DNA from: Pinus tabuliformis
Taxonomy: Eukaryota; Streptophyta; Pinopsida; Pinales; Pinaceae
Length of the DNA stretch: 64,000 bases
Direction of reading: 5' to 3'
NCBI GenBank assembly: GCA_031772625.1
Contig: CM062816.1
Span: forward strand, 1,669,027,058 to 1,669,091,057
Shown here piece by piece: positions 22,032 to 31,949 of this stretch (within the stretch, counting starts at the first letter, position 1; each line of letters opens with the position of its first letter). The notes under the pieces were generated by a model, which searched no databases, had not been told where the DNA came from, and saw only the letters and a program-made list of their open reading frames with translations. The position numbers and the translations under genes were made by a program.

Positions 22032-22442
22032 ATGGCTTCTACTAAGATGTGTTTTACACGAAAAGATAATGGCCTTACTATTGAAGAATTTCTAAAAAGG
22101 GAAAATTCAAAATTTCCGAGATTTTGGAAAAATGTAGCATGGATTCTTTTTAAAGATGAGGTTTCCATATGGTGGGACTCACTTGATAATTTGACAAAAA
22201 AATTACAAGTTCCAGCAAAACACATTGAAAACACACAAGTTGATAATGAAGATGTTCAAATTTATAAAGATTTGAAGATTTTTATGGATAAATATATGTT
22301 GCATTCTGATTTTTACACTTCGTATATGGATAATGTGGATGTTGTTTTAGGATACCCTTGGATGGAATCCATTGATATTGTCAATATTAATGTGAAGAAG
22401 AAATTCCTAAAGCTTTGGTTTAAAAACAAAATTACATTGTAG
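22032..22442 (+). CDS. Gag/protease fusion remnant of the non-autonomous element
   Basis: A 136-residue frame without stops. The N-terminal 70 residues (FLKRENSKFPRFWKN..., VSIWWDSLDNLTKK) look like a shortened gag matrix/capsid segment. Residues 100-136 (VDVVLGYPWMESIDIVNIN) match the C-terminal strand of a gypsy-type retroviral-like aspartic protease (the I/V-L-G-x-x-W motif). The catalytic D-S/T-G part is missing, so an internal deletion must have fused gag to the end of protease. The downstream region to 22860 is Pro/Thr/His-rich and broken by stops. Kept open, but there is no proof it is translated. Confidence 0.6.
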   Translation: MASTKMCFTRKDNGLTIEEFLKRENSKFPRFWKNVAWILFKDEVSIWWDSLDNLTKKLQVPAKHIENTQVDNEDVQIYKDLKIFMDKYMLHSDFYTSYMDNVDVVLGYPWMESIDIVNINVKKKFLKLWFKNKITL

Positions 22443-22932
22443 GATATTTCCATTAGTAAACAGGTAGGGTCCAAGGAGGCCCAAGTAGAAAATGCTACAA
22501 GTACTAACACATCAGATGCAAAATCCATGGTGGAAGTAATAATATAAAACAAGAAAGAACCACAGGCACCACAACAGGTACCAGATACCACTTAGGTTCC
22601 ATCAGGTGGTGAATTGAAGGAATATACACCTTCAGCATATCACCACCCGCACCAACCGGCCAAACAAAAACCAACAAGGGGGAAAAGAATTAGCAACAAG
22701 GTCAACAACCCCTGGACGACACATGGAGAGGTACGACGAACCACACACAACACATCGACACAAAGGAACCACCAGAAACAACTTCCATCTCAATCGAGTG
22801 AGGCACCAGCTAGATCAAGTGTTCACCTTACTCTGGGATGGCTAGATGCACATGCATGGTACTAATGGACTACTCTTCTAGGTAGATCTTATTATTTGTG
22901 TTCTTCTTATGTTTCAGGGACAAAACATGTCT

Positions 22933-22945
22933 AAGGGGGGTGGAA
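22933..22945 (+). other. Polypurine tract of the non-autonomous element
   Basis: AAGGGGGGTGGAA directly precedes TGTAGTATACC, the 3' LTR start. Confidence 0.75.
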
Positions 22946-22989
22946 TGTAGTATACCTAAGGGGGTAATATGGGGTATAGAGGGAGGTAC
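22946..22989 (+). repeat. 3' LTR of the non-autonomous element, first piece
   Basis: The first 44 bp of the LTR, ending in GGTAC, the left target-site copy of the gypsy insertion. The LTR continues at 46010. Confidence 0.9.
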
Positions 22990-23561
22990 TGTTGATGTGC
23001 TGGAATTTGTCACCAACTATCAAGCGGATCTCTCCGGTGTAGATTCCCAACTAGAGCCTACAATGGGTATGTTGGAGATCCCTTCCAGTATGTGGGTCTA
23101 GCTACCGCTTAGTTTCGTAGAGCTAGCTTCGGATAGAGGTGTGATATGAACTTAGTAGAAAGTGTGAGTTTTAAGCAACACAAGAGAATAATTGACAAGT
23201 ATCCTGTGTCATACATATATACCATGAATAGCAAGAGATAAGCCACACAATCTCACATAAAGTTACTGATAGAAGGACCTTAAACAAGACTTGTGAAAAT
23301 TAAATAGATATTACTTAACGATTGCAAAATCAGTTTACAATCATCAACCATTTACCATCATACTAAAACATGCAGTCAAAAGAGAGATTATACTAGCACC
23401 TAAGGAAATAGTTCATTAGCATGCGTATAGAGTGAAATAACCAAATACCATTCATACATAGCAAAACAAAATTCGAGGTACGAAATAGCATGTGGAGCGA
23501 CTACACATCAAGAAGCTTTCAGGAACATCCGATCCGTCAAGTGTAGAAAATACTCATGGCA
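22990..23561 (-). repeat. 3' LTR of gypsy-1, left piece
   Basis: It matches 40685-41257 of the intact LTR closely. It breaks at ...ATACTCATGGCA, where copia sequence begins with a shared CA (23560-23561). Confidence 0.9.
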
Positions 23562-24231
23562 GTTGGTGGGGTCGCTTATGTATCTGGTCAATACACGACC
23601 CGATATATGCTATGCTGTTAACCAGCTTTCACAAGCTATGGTTAAGCCAACCAAGCTCTTCTGGAAGGCAGGCAAGCATGTATTGCATTATTTGAGAGGC
23701 ACATCAGGATATGGATTGTGGTACAGACAGGAGGATGAGGTGAAGCTATGTGGCTTCACGGATGTAGATTGGGCAAGGAGCCCAACGAACAGAAAGAGCA
23801 TATTAGGAGGGGTCTTCAGTATCGGGTCAACAGCAGTTTCTTAGTACAGCACGAAGCAGATATCTGTGGCACTCAGTTCAGCAGAGGCCGAGTATATGGC
23901 AGCAAGTTTGGCTTCATGCGAGGCTATATGGATGAGGAAGATCTTGGTCAATTTGTTCGGTTTTTACTTGGAGCCTACTGTGATTTACTGTGATAACCAG
24001 AGTTGCATTAAACTCTCGGCTAATCATGTATTTCATGATAGATCTAAGCACATTGACATCAGGTACCATCATATCAGAGATTATGTGTAGCGGAGAGTCA
24101 TGTTACTTTCATACATTCCAACGGAGGATTAGGACGTTGATATCTTGACGAAGGCGCTCACCAGGAGAAAATTTGAATACCACTGAGGCAGGATAGGGGT
24201 TGATAATAATCCATATCTTGTTGAGAGGGAG
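23560..24231 (+). pseudogene. Truncated 3' end of copia-2 pol (RNase H part), left copy
   Basis: The frame reads VGSLMYLVNTRPDICYAVNQLSQAM, then FTDVDWARSPTNRKS, then SSAEAEYMAASLA and IYCDNQSCIKLSANHVFHDRS. These are the RT end and the RNase H of a copia polymerase. It carries more stops than its downstream twin (for example TTAGTACAG at about 23840 where the other copy has TTGGTACAT). It lacks any 5' portion. Confidence 0.88.
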
Positions 24232-25369
24232 TGTTGAGAATGCAACAAGATGATGGAGCTTAGTGGAAAGAAGTCGCCTTCACTAAGTGGGCCCGCAGGT
24301 TATTTTTGGCGCAAAGTCTATTTTTAGACTATGTCTATTTTTAGACATATGGATCATGGTCTATGAGTTGCAGGATGCTCTTTGTAGATGATTGGTCATG
24401 TTGGTAAAAATAGATGGACTTCTATTTTTAGACATATGGGCGGATTCTATTTTTAGACTGCCAGGCTAAAAATAGAACAGTCGAGTATTATTACCTCATA
24501 ATAATATTTGGACTATAAACATTATCTTATCCTCTTGGAGCACTTCAGTTTGAGCTACAGATGTGGCACATGCAGCTGTCAGAAGGAAATACGCTTTCTT
24601 TGTGGGTCAGTTGAGCTATTGCATGTAGGACTTCAGTTAGAACTCATGTGGTTGAGTTTCGGTGGAGTTGATTGTGGAGTTGATGGAGTTGTGTTCAATT
24701 TGACTTGGTTGAATTAGTTGTATTTTAGTCTAACTAAAGAATACACTAGTGATGAGTTGTGTTAATTAAATATTAATTAATTCACTAATTATTAACTCAT
24801 AAAGCAACTAAAGAATACATCAGTTAACTCAGTGCATGTACAGTTCAGTGGAGACAGGTGTTAGAGGTTGAGATTGCTATCAGTTGTGACTACAGTGTGA
24901 CTATAGTTGTGCATGTGATTTGCACATGCATGGATGGAGATTTCCAATGATGGCTTGTGTATTATACCAAGGGAATTTGTTTTTACAGAGTGAATTATTT
25001 CTCTTGCAGATTGCGCAGTGGAGGCAGGCAAAGCAGTGGAGGAGATTTGAGCTGTGATTGATCAGATCTGAGCTAGTTTTGTGTGTAACAGGTGGAGATA
25101 GTGCTGGATACTTGAGAGGAGTATTGTACTATGTATTGTTACATGTTCTCTATCATTATAATATACAGATAGTGTGGGGTTTTCAGCTGTATGCTTTCCC
25201 CGGGTTACATACTGTGTTAATGTTTGCATGTGATTGATGTTTCATTGTTTTTAATGCTGCTAAATTGATGATCAACATAGAGGAGATTATTTGTTGTGCA
25301 TGTATTCCGCAATAGTGTATAATCGGGATAATCTCTATGGATAAGTGTTTATTATTCAAAATTTCTATA
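24232..25369 (+). repeat. Middle LTR of copia-2 (1,138 bp)
   Basis: It starts TGTTGAGAATGC after a purine tract (TTGAGAGGGAG) and ends TTCTATA just before the PBS. It is nearly identical to 29590-30727. An inverted repeat of 12 bp with a 9-base loop lies at 24445-24477 (TTCTATTTTTAG / CTAAAAATAGAA). TATTTTTAGAC copies also occur near 24322, 24342 and 24422. A TATA-like stretch (TATAATATA) lies near 25158. Confidence 0.92.
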
Positions 25370-25384
25370 TGGTATCAGAGCTGT
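25370..25384 (+). other. Primer-binding site of copia-2
   Basis: TGGTATCAGAGCTGT directly follows the LTR. The first twelve bases match the initiator-Met tRNA complement exactly. Confidence 0.93.
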
Positions 25385-25567
25385 TGATCATCAGATCTAC
25401 TATTTAGAAAGTGTTTACAATTTATTTCTTCAGGCAGAGTCTGTAATTGGGCTAGGTAGCCTCTAGATTCATCCTTCCTTTGGAAGGTGAGATACCCGGT
25501 AAAAGCCCATACAGTCAATCTCTGTACGAGAAATACTTTGTTCTCATGAATTCTAGATCATAGGGAG

Positions 25568-26470
25568 TTGAGTTTGGAGCTGGTGGAATTCGAATTTGCA
25601 GCAGTGTTTCTTGGTGCCAACATGGCAATGTCTTTCAACGGATTGCGATTGGAGTATGCTCTTGAGGGCAGCTCGAACTATATTGCATGGAAGGATAGGA
25701 TGGAGGCAGTGCTAGATGATAATGGGTTGAAGGAGTTCATAGAGGATGAGGTCCCAAAGCCTACTGATGCTGCCAAAGCTGAGGTTTGGCAAAAGAAGAC
25801 AGCAAAGTGTCGAAGGATTCTGTTGGAGGGCGTGAAGGATCACATTGTGTCCAGCCTGCATGGAAAGGCTTCTCCATACTTGATGTGGAAAGTGTTGACA
25901 GATCTATTCCAAAGCAAAAGCGATCAGAGGAAGCTGGCGCTCAAGGATAAACTCAGAAACATTAAATGCGATAAGGGAGACAGTATGCCCAAGTATCTCA
26001 CAAAGTTCACTCAGTGCAGGGATGAGCTGCGAAGTGTGGGGGTGACTATCGATGATGAGGACTTGGTGATCTTGGCTCTCCTTGGTCTTCCGAAGAGTTT
26101 GCATTCCTATCAGGACTCTGTCAATGGTCGGGAGAAATTGCCAGGATGGGAGAGACTTTGGTCAAATCTTGTGCAGGAGGAGATCAGGCGGAATACCAGG
26201 GACGGATCTTCATCAAAGGCAACTGATGAAGAAAATTGCGCTTTGGCTGCCAAAGCAAATAAGGGGAAGAGCAAGAAAGCTTCTCATTCCGGTGCGAAAG
26301 GCAAGAAGTAGGACATGTCCAAGGTGAAGTGTTTTCACTGTCACCAACACGGACACTATGCCACAAATTGTCTACAGAAGAAGAAGAACAAGCAAGTTGT
26401 TGGATCTGCAGTAGGAGAGGCTCTAGCCTCGCAGTTTGAGCTTGATTTTTCATTGATCGCATGCTTGGTT
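25568..26470 (+). pseudogene. Copia-2 gag
   Basis: The likely start is the Met at 25622 (MAMSFNGLRLEYALEG) or the upstream one at 25568. The UBN2-type gag core runs through YIAWKDRMEAVLDDN and LTDLFQSKSDQRKLALKDKL. After a TAG stop at 26309 the same frame gives the zinc knuckle CFHCHQHGHYATNC (about 26329-26370). Forms the virus-like particle and binds the element RNA. Only one stop separates the parts. Confidence 0.88.
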
Positions 26471-27187
26471 TCAAGTGTGATGGGATCGGTGTGGTTCTTG
26501 GACAGTGGTGCGTCTTTTCACATGACAGGAGATCGAGATTTGTTTTCTGATCTGGAGGAGAAAGATATTGGAGTGCACATCGAGATGGGCGATGATGGTA
26601 GATACAGTGCGACCGGTATCGGTACCATTTCCTTTGAGAGGGAGTCTGGTAAACCCTTCGTATTGAAGGAAGTGATGCATGTTCCAGGATTGAAGAAGAA
26701 TCTTATCTCTGTGGCGATGTTAGAAGACAAGGGATATGATGTTGTTTTCAGCGAGGGAAAGGCTTTCCTGCGCAGCAAGACAACTGGAGAAACCCGGAAG
26801 ATAGTGGTTCGAGTGAGGAACCTTTATCAGTTGCATGTAGATGGCTGCGCAGCAATGGCAGGAAAGGCAGAAGGATTGGTGAGCCGGGATGATGGCGAGC
26901 TGTGGCACAGGAGTTTGGGTCACCTTCACCATGGAGCCTTGAAGATACTGCAGCAGATCACTATAGGGCTTCCTAAAGGCACTCTTGCGCAGTCAAATTA
27001 GTGCAAGGGGTGTACTTTGGGAAAGCTTGTGAAAGCCACCTTTCACGAGAAGGATAGTCACGCCACAACGATCCTTGAGAGAATTCACACAGACGAGTGT
27101 GGACCTTTCTCAGTAGCTTCGATGGCAAAACACAAGTATTATGTGATCTTTGTTGATGATTTCTCTCGTAAGTGATGGATCTTCTTC
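26471..27187 (+). pseudogene. Copia-2 protease and integrase zinc region
   Basis: The protease shows VWFLDSGASFHMTGDRDLF with catalytic D-S-G near 26500, and continues to NLYQLHVDG. The integrase HHCC region follows (LWHRSLGHLHH...; CKGCTLGK). A TAG stop at 26999 sits between His and Cys pairs. A TGA stop near 27173 follows VDDFSRK. The frame is the same as gag. Confidence 0.88.
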
Positions 27188-28171
27188 ATGCAGAAGAAGA
27201 GCGAGACATACTCAAAGTTCTATGAGTTCAAAGCACTGGTCGAGAAGGAGTCGAGGAAGAAGGTGAAGGTTCTTAGGAGCGATAATGGTGGTGAAAACAT
27301 CTCTGGCAAGTTCAAGGACTTTTGCAGTGCAGAAGGGATTCAAAGAGAGCTCATAGCTCCCCATAACCCACAGCAGAACGGGGTTGCTGAGCGGAAGAAC
27401 AGAACAATCGTGGGTGTTGCACGGGCGATGTTGCATGATCAGGGCTTACCCCTTCACTTGTGGGCGGAAGCATGCAATACAGCAGTATATGTGCAGAACC
27501 GTTGTTCTCACAGGATACTTGGCATGAGTACACCCGAGGAGGCTTATTCTGGTAAGAAGCCTGATCTTTCTCATTTGAGGATTTTTGGTGCTAACGTTTA
27601 CATGCATGTGACGAAGGATGCCAGGAAGAAGTTGGAGCTAACCACAAAGGTTGGGATATTTGTGGGGTACACTGATACGCCCCACAACTATCATGTGTAT
27701 TTTCCAGACAGTGGCAAGACTGTTGTGCGACGGGATATAAAATTTCAGGAGGAGAAAGCCATGAAGTGTTCACTTGAGAGGGAGCCACACTTGCATGCAA
27801 ATGAGGAGCTATTAGTTCCTAAGGATGAGCTTCAGGACGTGGATCAACCACAGAACGAAGTTCATGGAGTGGAAGAGACCACTCATGCAGCGCCAACCAT
27901 CAGAGGGCGAAAGCTCTTGACAGAAGCTGAGCGACTGGCTCAAGATGCAGAGAAGGTTGTAGGACCACCTACAGCTCAACGTAGACAGAGACAGTCACCT
28001 GATCGATACACTGGATACATGGCTCTTGTGAGCAAATGTGTTGTGATTGAGCCATCCTCTTTCGAGGAAGCTGTGGAGGATCCCGCATGGGTAGATGCCA
28101 TGGTGGAAGAGTATGATTCGATTGTCAGAAACAGTGCATGAGAGATTGTCCCAAGACCGGAATGGAAATCA
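27188..28171 (+). pseudogene. Copia-2 integrase core and C-terminal region
   Basis: After FVDDFSRK (first Asp) the frame has SDNGGENISGKF (second Asp) and PHNPQQNGVAERKNR (Glu). It then gives the GKKPDLSHLRIFG and GIFVGYTDTPHNYHVY segments typical of copia integrase ends. One stop at 28139 occurs in NSA*EIVPRP, where RT begins and Trp is expected. The core is intact. Confidence 0.9.
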
Positions 28172-29595
28172 GTGGTGGGTTCGAGATGGATCTACAAAGT
28201 TAAGCAGGCAGCTGACGGGAGTGTGGAGAATTACAAGGAAAGATTTGTTGCCCGAGGCTTTTCACAGATAGAGGGGATCGATTATGAGGAGACCTTTGAA
28301 CCTGTCGCAAGGTATTCTTCCATACGGACGATTCTTGCTCTCTCAGCACAGATGGAGTGGCACATTCATCAGATGGATGTGAACACTGTGTTCCTCAACG
28401 GAGTCATTGAGGAGGAGGTGTACATTGAGCAGCCCGAAGGTTTCGAGATCTTCAGCAGCGAGTCGCATGTGTGCAAGCTCAAGAGAGCGTTGTATGGGTT
28501 GAAACAAGCACCACGTGCTTGGTACACACGGATAGACAGTTATTTCACCGGACTTGGATTCTCCAAGAGTGAGGCAGATCCTAACCTATACCAGATTGTG
28601 GTGGAGGGTAAGTTGCTTATCATTGTACTTTATGTAGATGATTTGATTCTAACGAGCGATGAGTTGTTGATACTTTCATGCAAGGATGATCTTGCTAAGG
28701 AGTTTGAGATGAAGGACTTGGGCCTCCTCCATTATTTCCTGGGATTGGAAATCTGGCAGCGCAGTGATGGACTATTTGTTTCTCAGGGTAAGTATGCTCA
28801 GGAGATACTGGAGAAGTTCAACATGCATGGCTCAAGCCGATTGATACTCCTCTTCCTGGAGGTTGGAGGAAGGAGGATGCCACTTCAGCAGAAGAAGTGG
28901 ATGCCACTGTTTATCGACAGTTGGTGGGGTCGCTTATGTATCTGGTCAATACACGACCCGATATATGCTATGTTGTTAACCAGCTTTCACAAGCTATGGT
29001 TAAGCCAACCAAGCTCTTCTGGAAGGCAGGCAAGCATGTATTGCGTTATTTGAGAGGCACATCGAGATATGGATTGTGGTACAGACAGGAGGATGAGGTG
29101 AAGCTATGTGGCTTCACGGATGTAGATTGGGCAGGGAGCCCAACGGATAGAAAGAGCACATCAGGAGGAGTCTTCAGTATCGGGTCGACAGCAGTTTCTT
29201 GGTACATCAGGAAGTAGAGATCCGTGGCACTCAGTTCAGCAGAGGCCGAGTATATGGCAGCAAGTTTAGCTGCATGCGAGGCTATATGGATGAGGAAGAT
29301 CCTGGTCGGTTTGTTCGGTCCTTACTTGGAGCCTACTGTGATTTACTGTGATAACCAGAGTTGCATTAAACTCTCGGCTAATCATGTATTTCATGATAGA
29401 TCTAAGCACATTGACATCAGGTACCATCATATCATAGATTGTGTGCAGCGGAGACTGATGTTACTTTCATACATTCCAACGGAGGATCAGGATACTGATA
29501 TCTTGACGAAGGCGCTCACCAGGAGCAAATTCGAATACCACCGAAGCAGGATAGGGGTTGCTGATAATCCATATCTTGTTGAGAGGGAGTGTTGA
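28172..29595 (+). pseudogene. Copia-2 reverse transcriptase and RNase H
   Basis: The RT is complete, with GSRWIYKVKQAADG, KERFVARGFSQIEGIDY, QMDVNTVFLNGVIEEEVY and the catalytic LYVDDLILTSD near 28633. A one-base loss near 28832 shifts the frame; the rest continues in frame +1 from 28833: VYRQLVGSLMYLV, TDVDWAGSPTDRKSTSGG, a TAG at 29215, then SSAEAEYMAAS and IYCDNQSCIKL. Only a few lesions separate it from an intact gene, so this is one of the younger insertions in the window. Confidence 0.9.
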
Positions 29596-30727
29596 GAATG
29601 CAACAAGATGATGGAGCTTAGTGGAAAGAAGTCGCCTTCACTAAGTGGGCCCGCAGGCTATTTTTGGCGCAAAGTCTATTTTTAGACTATATCTATTTTT
29701 AGACATATGGATCATGGTCTATGAGTTGCAGGATGCTCTTTGTGGATGATTGGTCATGTTGGTAAAAATAGATGGACTTATATTTTTAGACATATGGGCG
29801 GATTCTATTTTTAGACTGTCAGGCTAAAAATAGAACAGTCGAATATTATTAGCTCATAATAATATTTGGACTATAAACATTATCTTATCCTCTTGGAGCA
29901 CTTCAGTTTGAGCTACAAATGTGGCACATGCAGCTGTCAGAAGGAATTACGCTTTCTTTGTGGGTCAGTTGAGCTATTGCATGTAGGACTTCAGTTAGAA
30001 CTCATGTGGTTGAGTTTCGGTGGAGTTGATTGTGGAGTTGATGGAGTTGTGTTCAATTTGACTTGGTTGAACTAGTTGTATTTTAGTCTAACTAAAGAAT
30101 ACACTAGTGATGACTTGTGTGAATTAAATATTAATTAATTCACTAATTATTAACTCATAAAGCAACTAAAGAATACATCAGTTAACTCAGTGCATGTACA
30201 GTTCAGTGGAGACAGGTGTTAGAGGTTGAGATTGCTATAAGTTGTGACTACAGTGTGACTATAGTTGTGCATGTGATTTGCACATGCATGGATGGAGATT
30301 TCCAATGATGGCTTGTGTAGTATACCAAGGGAATTTGTTTTTACAGAGTGAATTATTTCTCTTGCAAATTGCACAGTGGAGGCAGGCAAAGCAGTGGAGG
30401 AGATTTGAGTTGTGATTGATCATATCTGAGCTAGTTTTGTGTGTAACAGGTGGAGATAGTGCTAGATACTTGAGAGGAGTATTGTACTATGTATTGTTAC
30501 ATGTTCTCTATCATTATAATATACAGATAGTGTGGGGTTTTCAGCTGTATGCTTTCCCCGGGTTACATACTGTGTTAATGTGTGCATGCGATTGATGTTT
30601 CATTGTTTTTAATGCTGCTAAATTGATGATCAACGTAGAGGAGATTATGTATTGTGCATGTATTCCATAATAGTGTATAATCGAGATAATCTCTGTGAAT
30701 AAGTGTTTATTATTCAAAATTTCTACA
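29590..30727 (+). repeat. 3' LTR of copia-2 (1,138 bp)
   Basis: It starts TGTTGAGAATGC and ends TTCTACA. The hairpin arms are at 29803-29814 and 29824-29835. It joins gypsy LTR sequence at GAGCGTGC (30728), which corresponds to 43664 of the intact gypsy LTR. Confidence 0.92.
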
Positions 30728-31859
30728 GAGCGTGCGGAGGTCTATGAGTACCAAACACCCTGACTACCATCCCCTCATCGATAGGGAACCAGTGAGCTAC
30801 TTTAACCACGGTCCTCATGGCTCTTTGCGACATGCAAGGTGGATCTTCCCCGAACAACAATTGGTATAATGGGATGATAAATGTTTCAGATATTATATCC
30901 AACATGGCTCTATAAGTTGTGTCCCAGAAAACCTTGTAGTGGCAATGGACAGGTAGGGGTGCTGATGAGTCCCAATTGTAGCTCCAGTGTTCAAAGTGGC
31001 ACCTTGAACAAACAGCATCAAGGAGGTACGAAGACATATAAAACTTTGGGGGTTGTTCGGGAGCTGGGCTCTGAGCGGTGACTATGTTGGTTCTCAAAGA
31101 TGATGACAAGATGCTCGCCCAATTGAAAATAGTTCCTTGAGTGGCGATGGCATACATGAGTGGAACCCACGTGCCATAAAACACATCGCAGTCTGCTTTG
31201 CCATATAGTCGACACATCATTGCCACGATTAATTGATACACCCTACACATCCCTTCGATCTTGTATGCCTGATCTTTCCTAACCCGAAACTTCGTAGATT
31301 CTTGCCACCAACTCCTCAAGATGTCTTTTGTCGGGGTAGTGAATCTGGTGAGCCACTTGGTGTTAAAAACCTGCTGCTTTTTAGGCAATTTATAGTAGGC
31401 GCTGATATTCGAGGAAGCAATGGTAGCTATAGGTGCCCCATCATGACCCCTGATCATCCAGTATTCTGTGTTTGTGCACTGTAAAACCCATTCGATGACT
31501 TCGACACATGATAATATTGGTGGATGAGCTGCCACTTTATGTAACCTTGACTTTTTTACGTTGATATACACGTGAAAGTCCTCTTGTGTCTTCGGGATAT
31601 CCCTCTTAGCAAATTCTTCGTAGATTTCATACCAGGAGAGCTTGATGGTCTTACTTATGTTGCATGCCGTATCTGCGAAGATAGGCGGCTGTTCGTCTGG
31701 ATCTATTTCCCATGTCCCACTTCCCGATGCACCTTGAGCGGTTCTAGTAGTTGGATGACCCATCTCGTCTTCAAAAGAGGAAATGGATATGCACTCGAGC
31801 TCGACGTCACCTGGCATGTCAAAAATGCAATCCCACGATGAGAGAGAGGGCATAACCAT
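30723..31859 (-). CDS. LTR-encoded protein, N-terminal 378 residues (3' LTR copy, cut by copia-2)
   Basis: Open for 378 codons from MVMPSLSSWDCIFDMPGD. After about 50 variable residues comes a globular-looking region from about residue 75 (SWYEIYEEFAKRDIP) to 378. It includes YYKLPKKQQVFNTKWL, ILRSWWQESTKFRVR, RVYQLIVAMMCRLYGK, GTIFNWASILSSSLRTN and KFYMSSYLLDAVCSRC. The stop codon is made by the copia LTR end, so the protein is truncated; the other LTR shows it once had about 958 residues. There is no gag or pol similarity that I recognise. The layout (VYQL...; FYMSSYLLDAV) faintly recalls the plant-specific putative transposon protein family, which I cannot test. In sense with gag-pol, so it would be the first ORF on the genomic RNA. 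Confidence 0.7.
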   Translation of the reverse strand: MVMPSLSSWDCIFDMPGDVELECISISSFEDEMGHPTTRTAQGASGSGTWEIDPDEQPPIFADTACNISKTIKLSWYEIYEEFAKRDIPKTQEDFHVYINVKKSRLHKVAAHPPILSCVEVIEWVLQCTNTEYWMIRGHDGAPIATIASSNISAYYKLPKKQQVFNTKWLTRFTTPTKDILRSWWQESTKFRVRKDQAYKIEGMCRVYQLIVAMMCRLYGKADCDVFYGTWVPLMYAIATQGTIFNWASILSSSLRTNIVTAQSPAPEQPPKFYMSSYLLDAVCSRCHFEHWSYNWDSSAPLPVHCHYKVFWDTTYRAMLDIISETFIIPLYQLLFGEDPPCMSQRAMRTVVKVAHWFPIDEGMVVRVFGTHRPPHAL

Positions 31860-31949
31860 AAACTAAAAATACCAAAAGAAAACTTAGTCAGTGAAAGGGA
31901 GGTCGCGGGAATGAGGGAGTCACAAGGTATCTGATGCAATAGTGCGACC

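Larger units (their letters stand above)
23560..30727 (+). mobile_element. Ty1/copia element in tandem form (copia-2): partial interior, LTR, interior, LTR
   Basis: The order is truncated interior (23560-24231), LTR (24232-25369), full interior (25370-29589), LTR (29590-30727). Both LTRs are 1,138 bp. The truncated interior equals 28918-29589 of the full copy, base for base in length (672 bp). So two copies share a middle LTR, as expected from unequal exchange between LTRs. A later deletion removed the left LTR, most of the left interior, and 2,406 bp of the host gypsy LTR (equivalent of 41258-43663). Confidence 0.92.
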
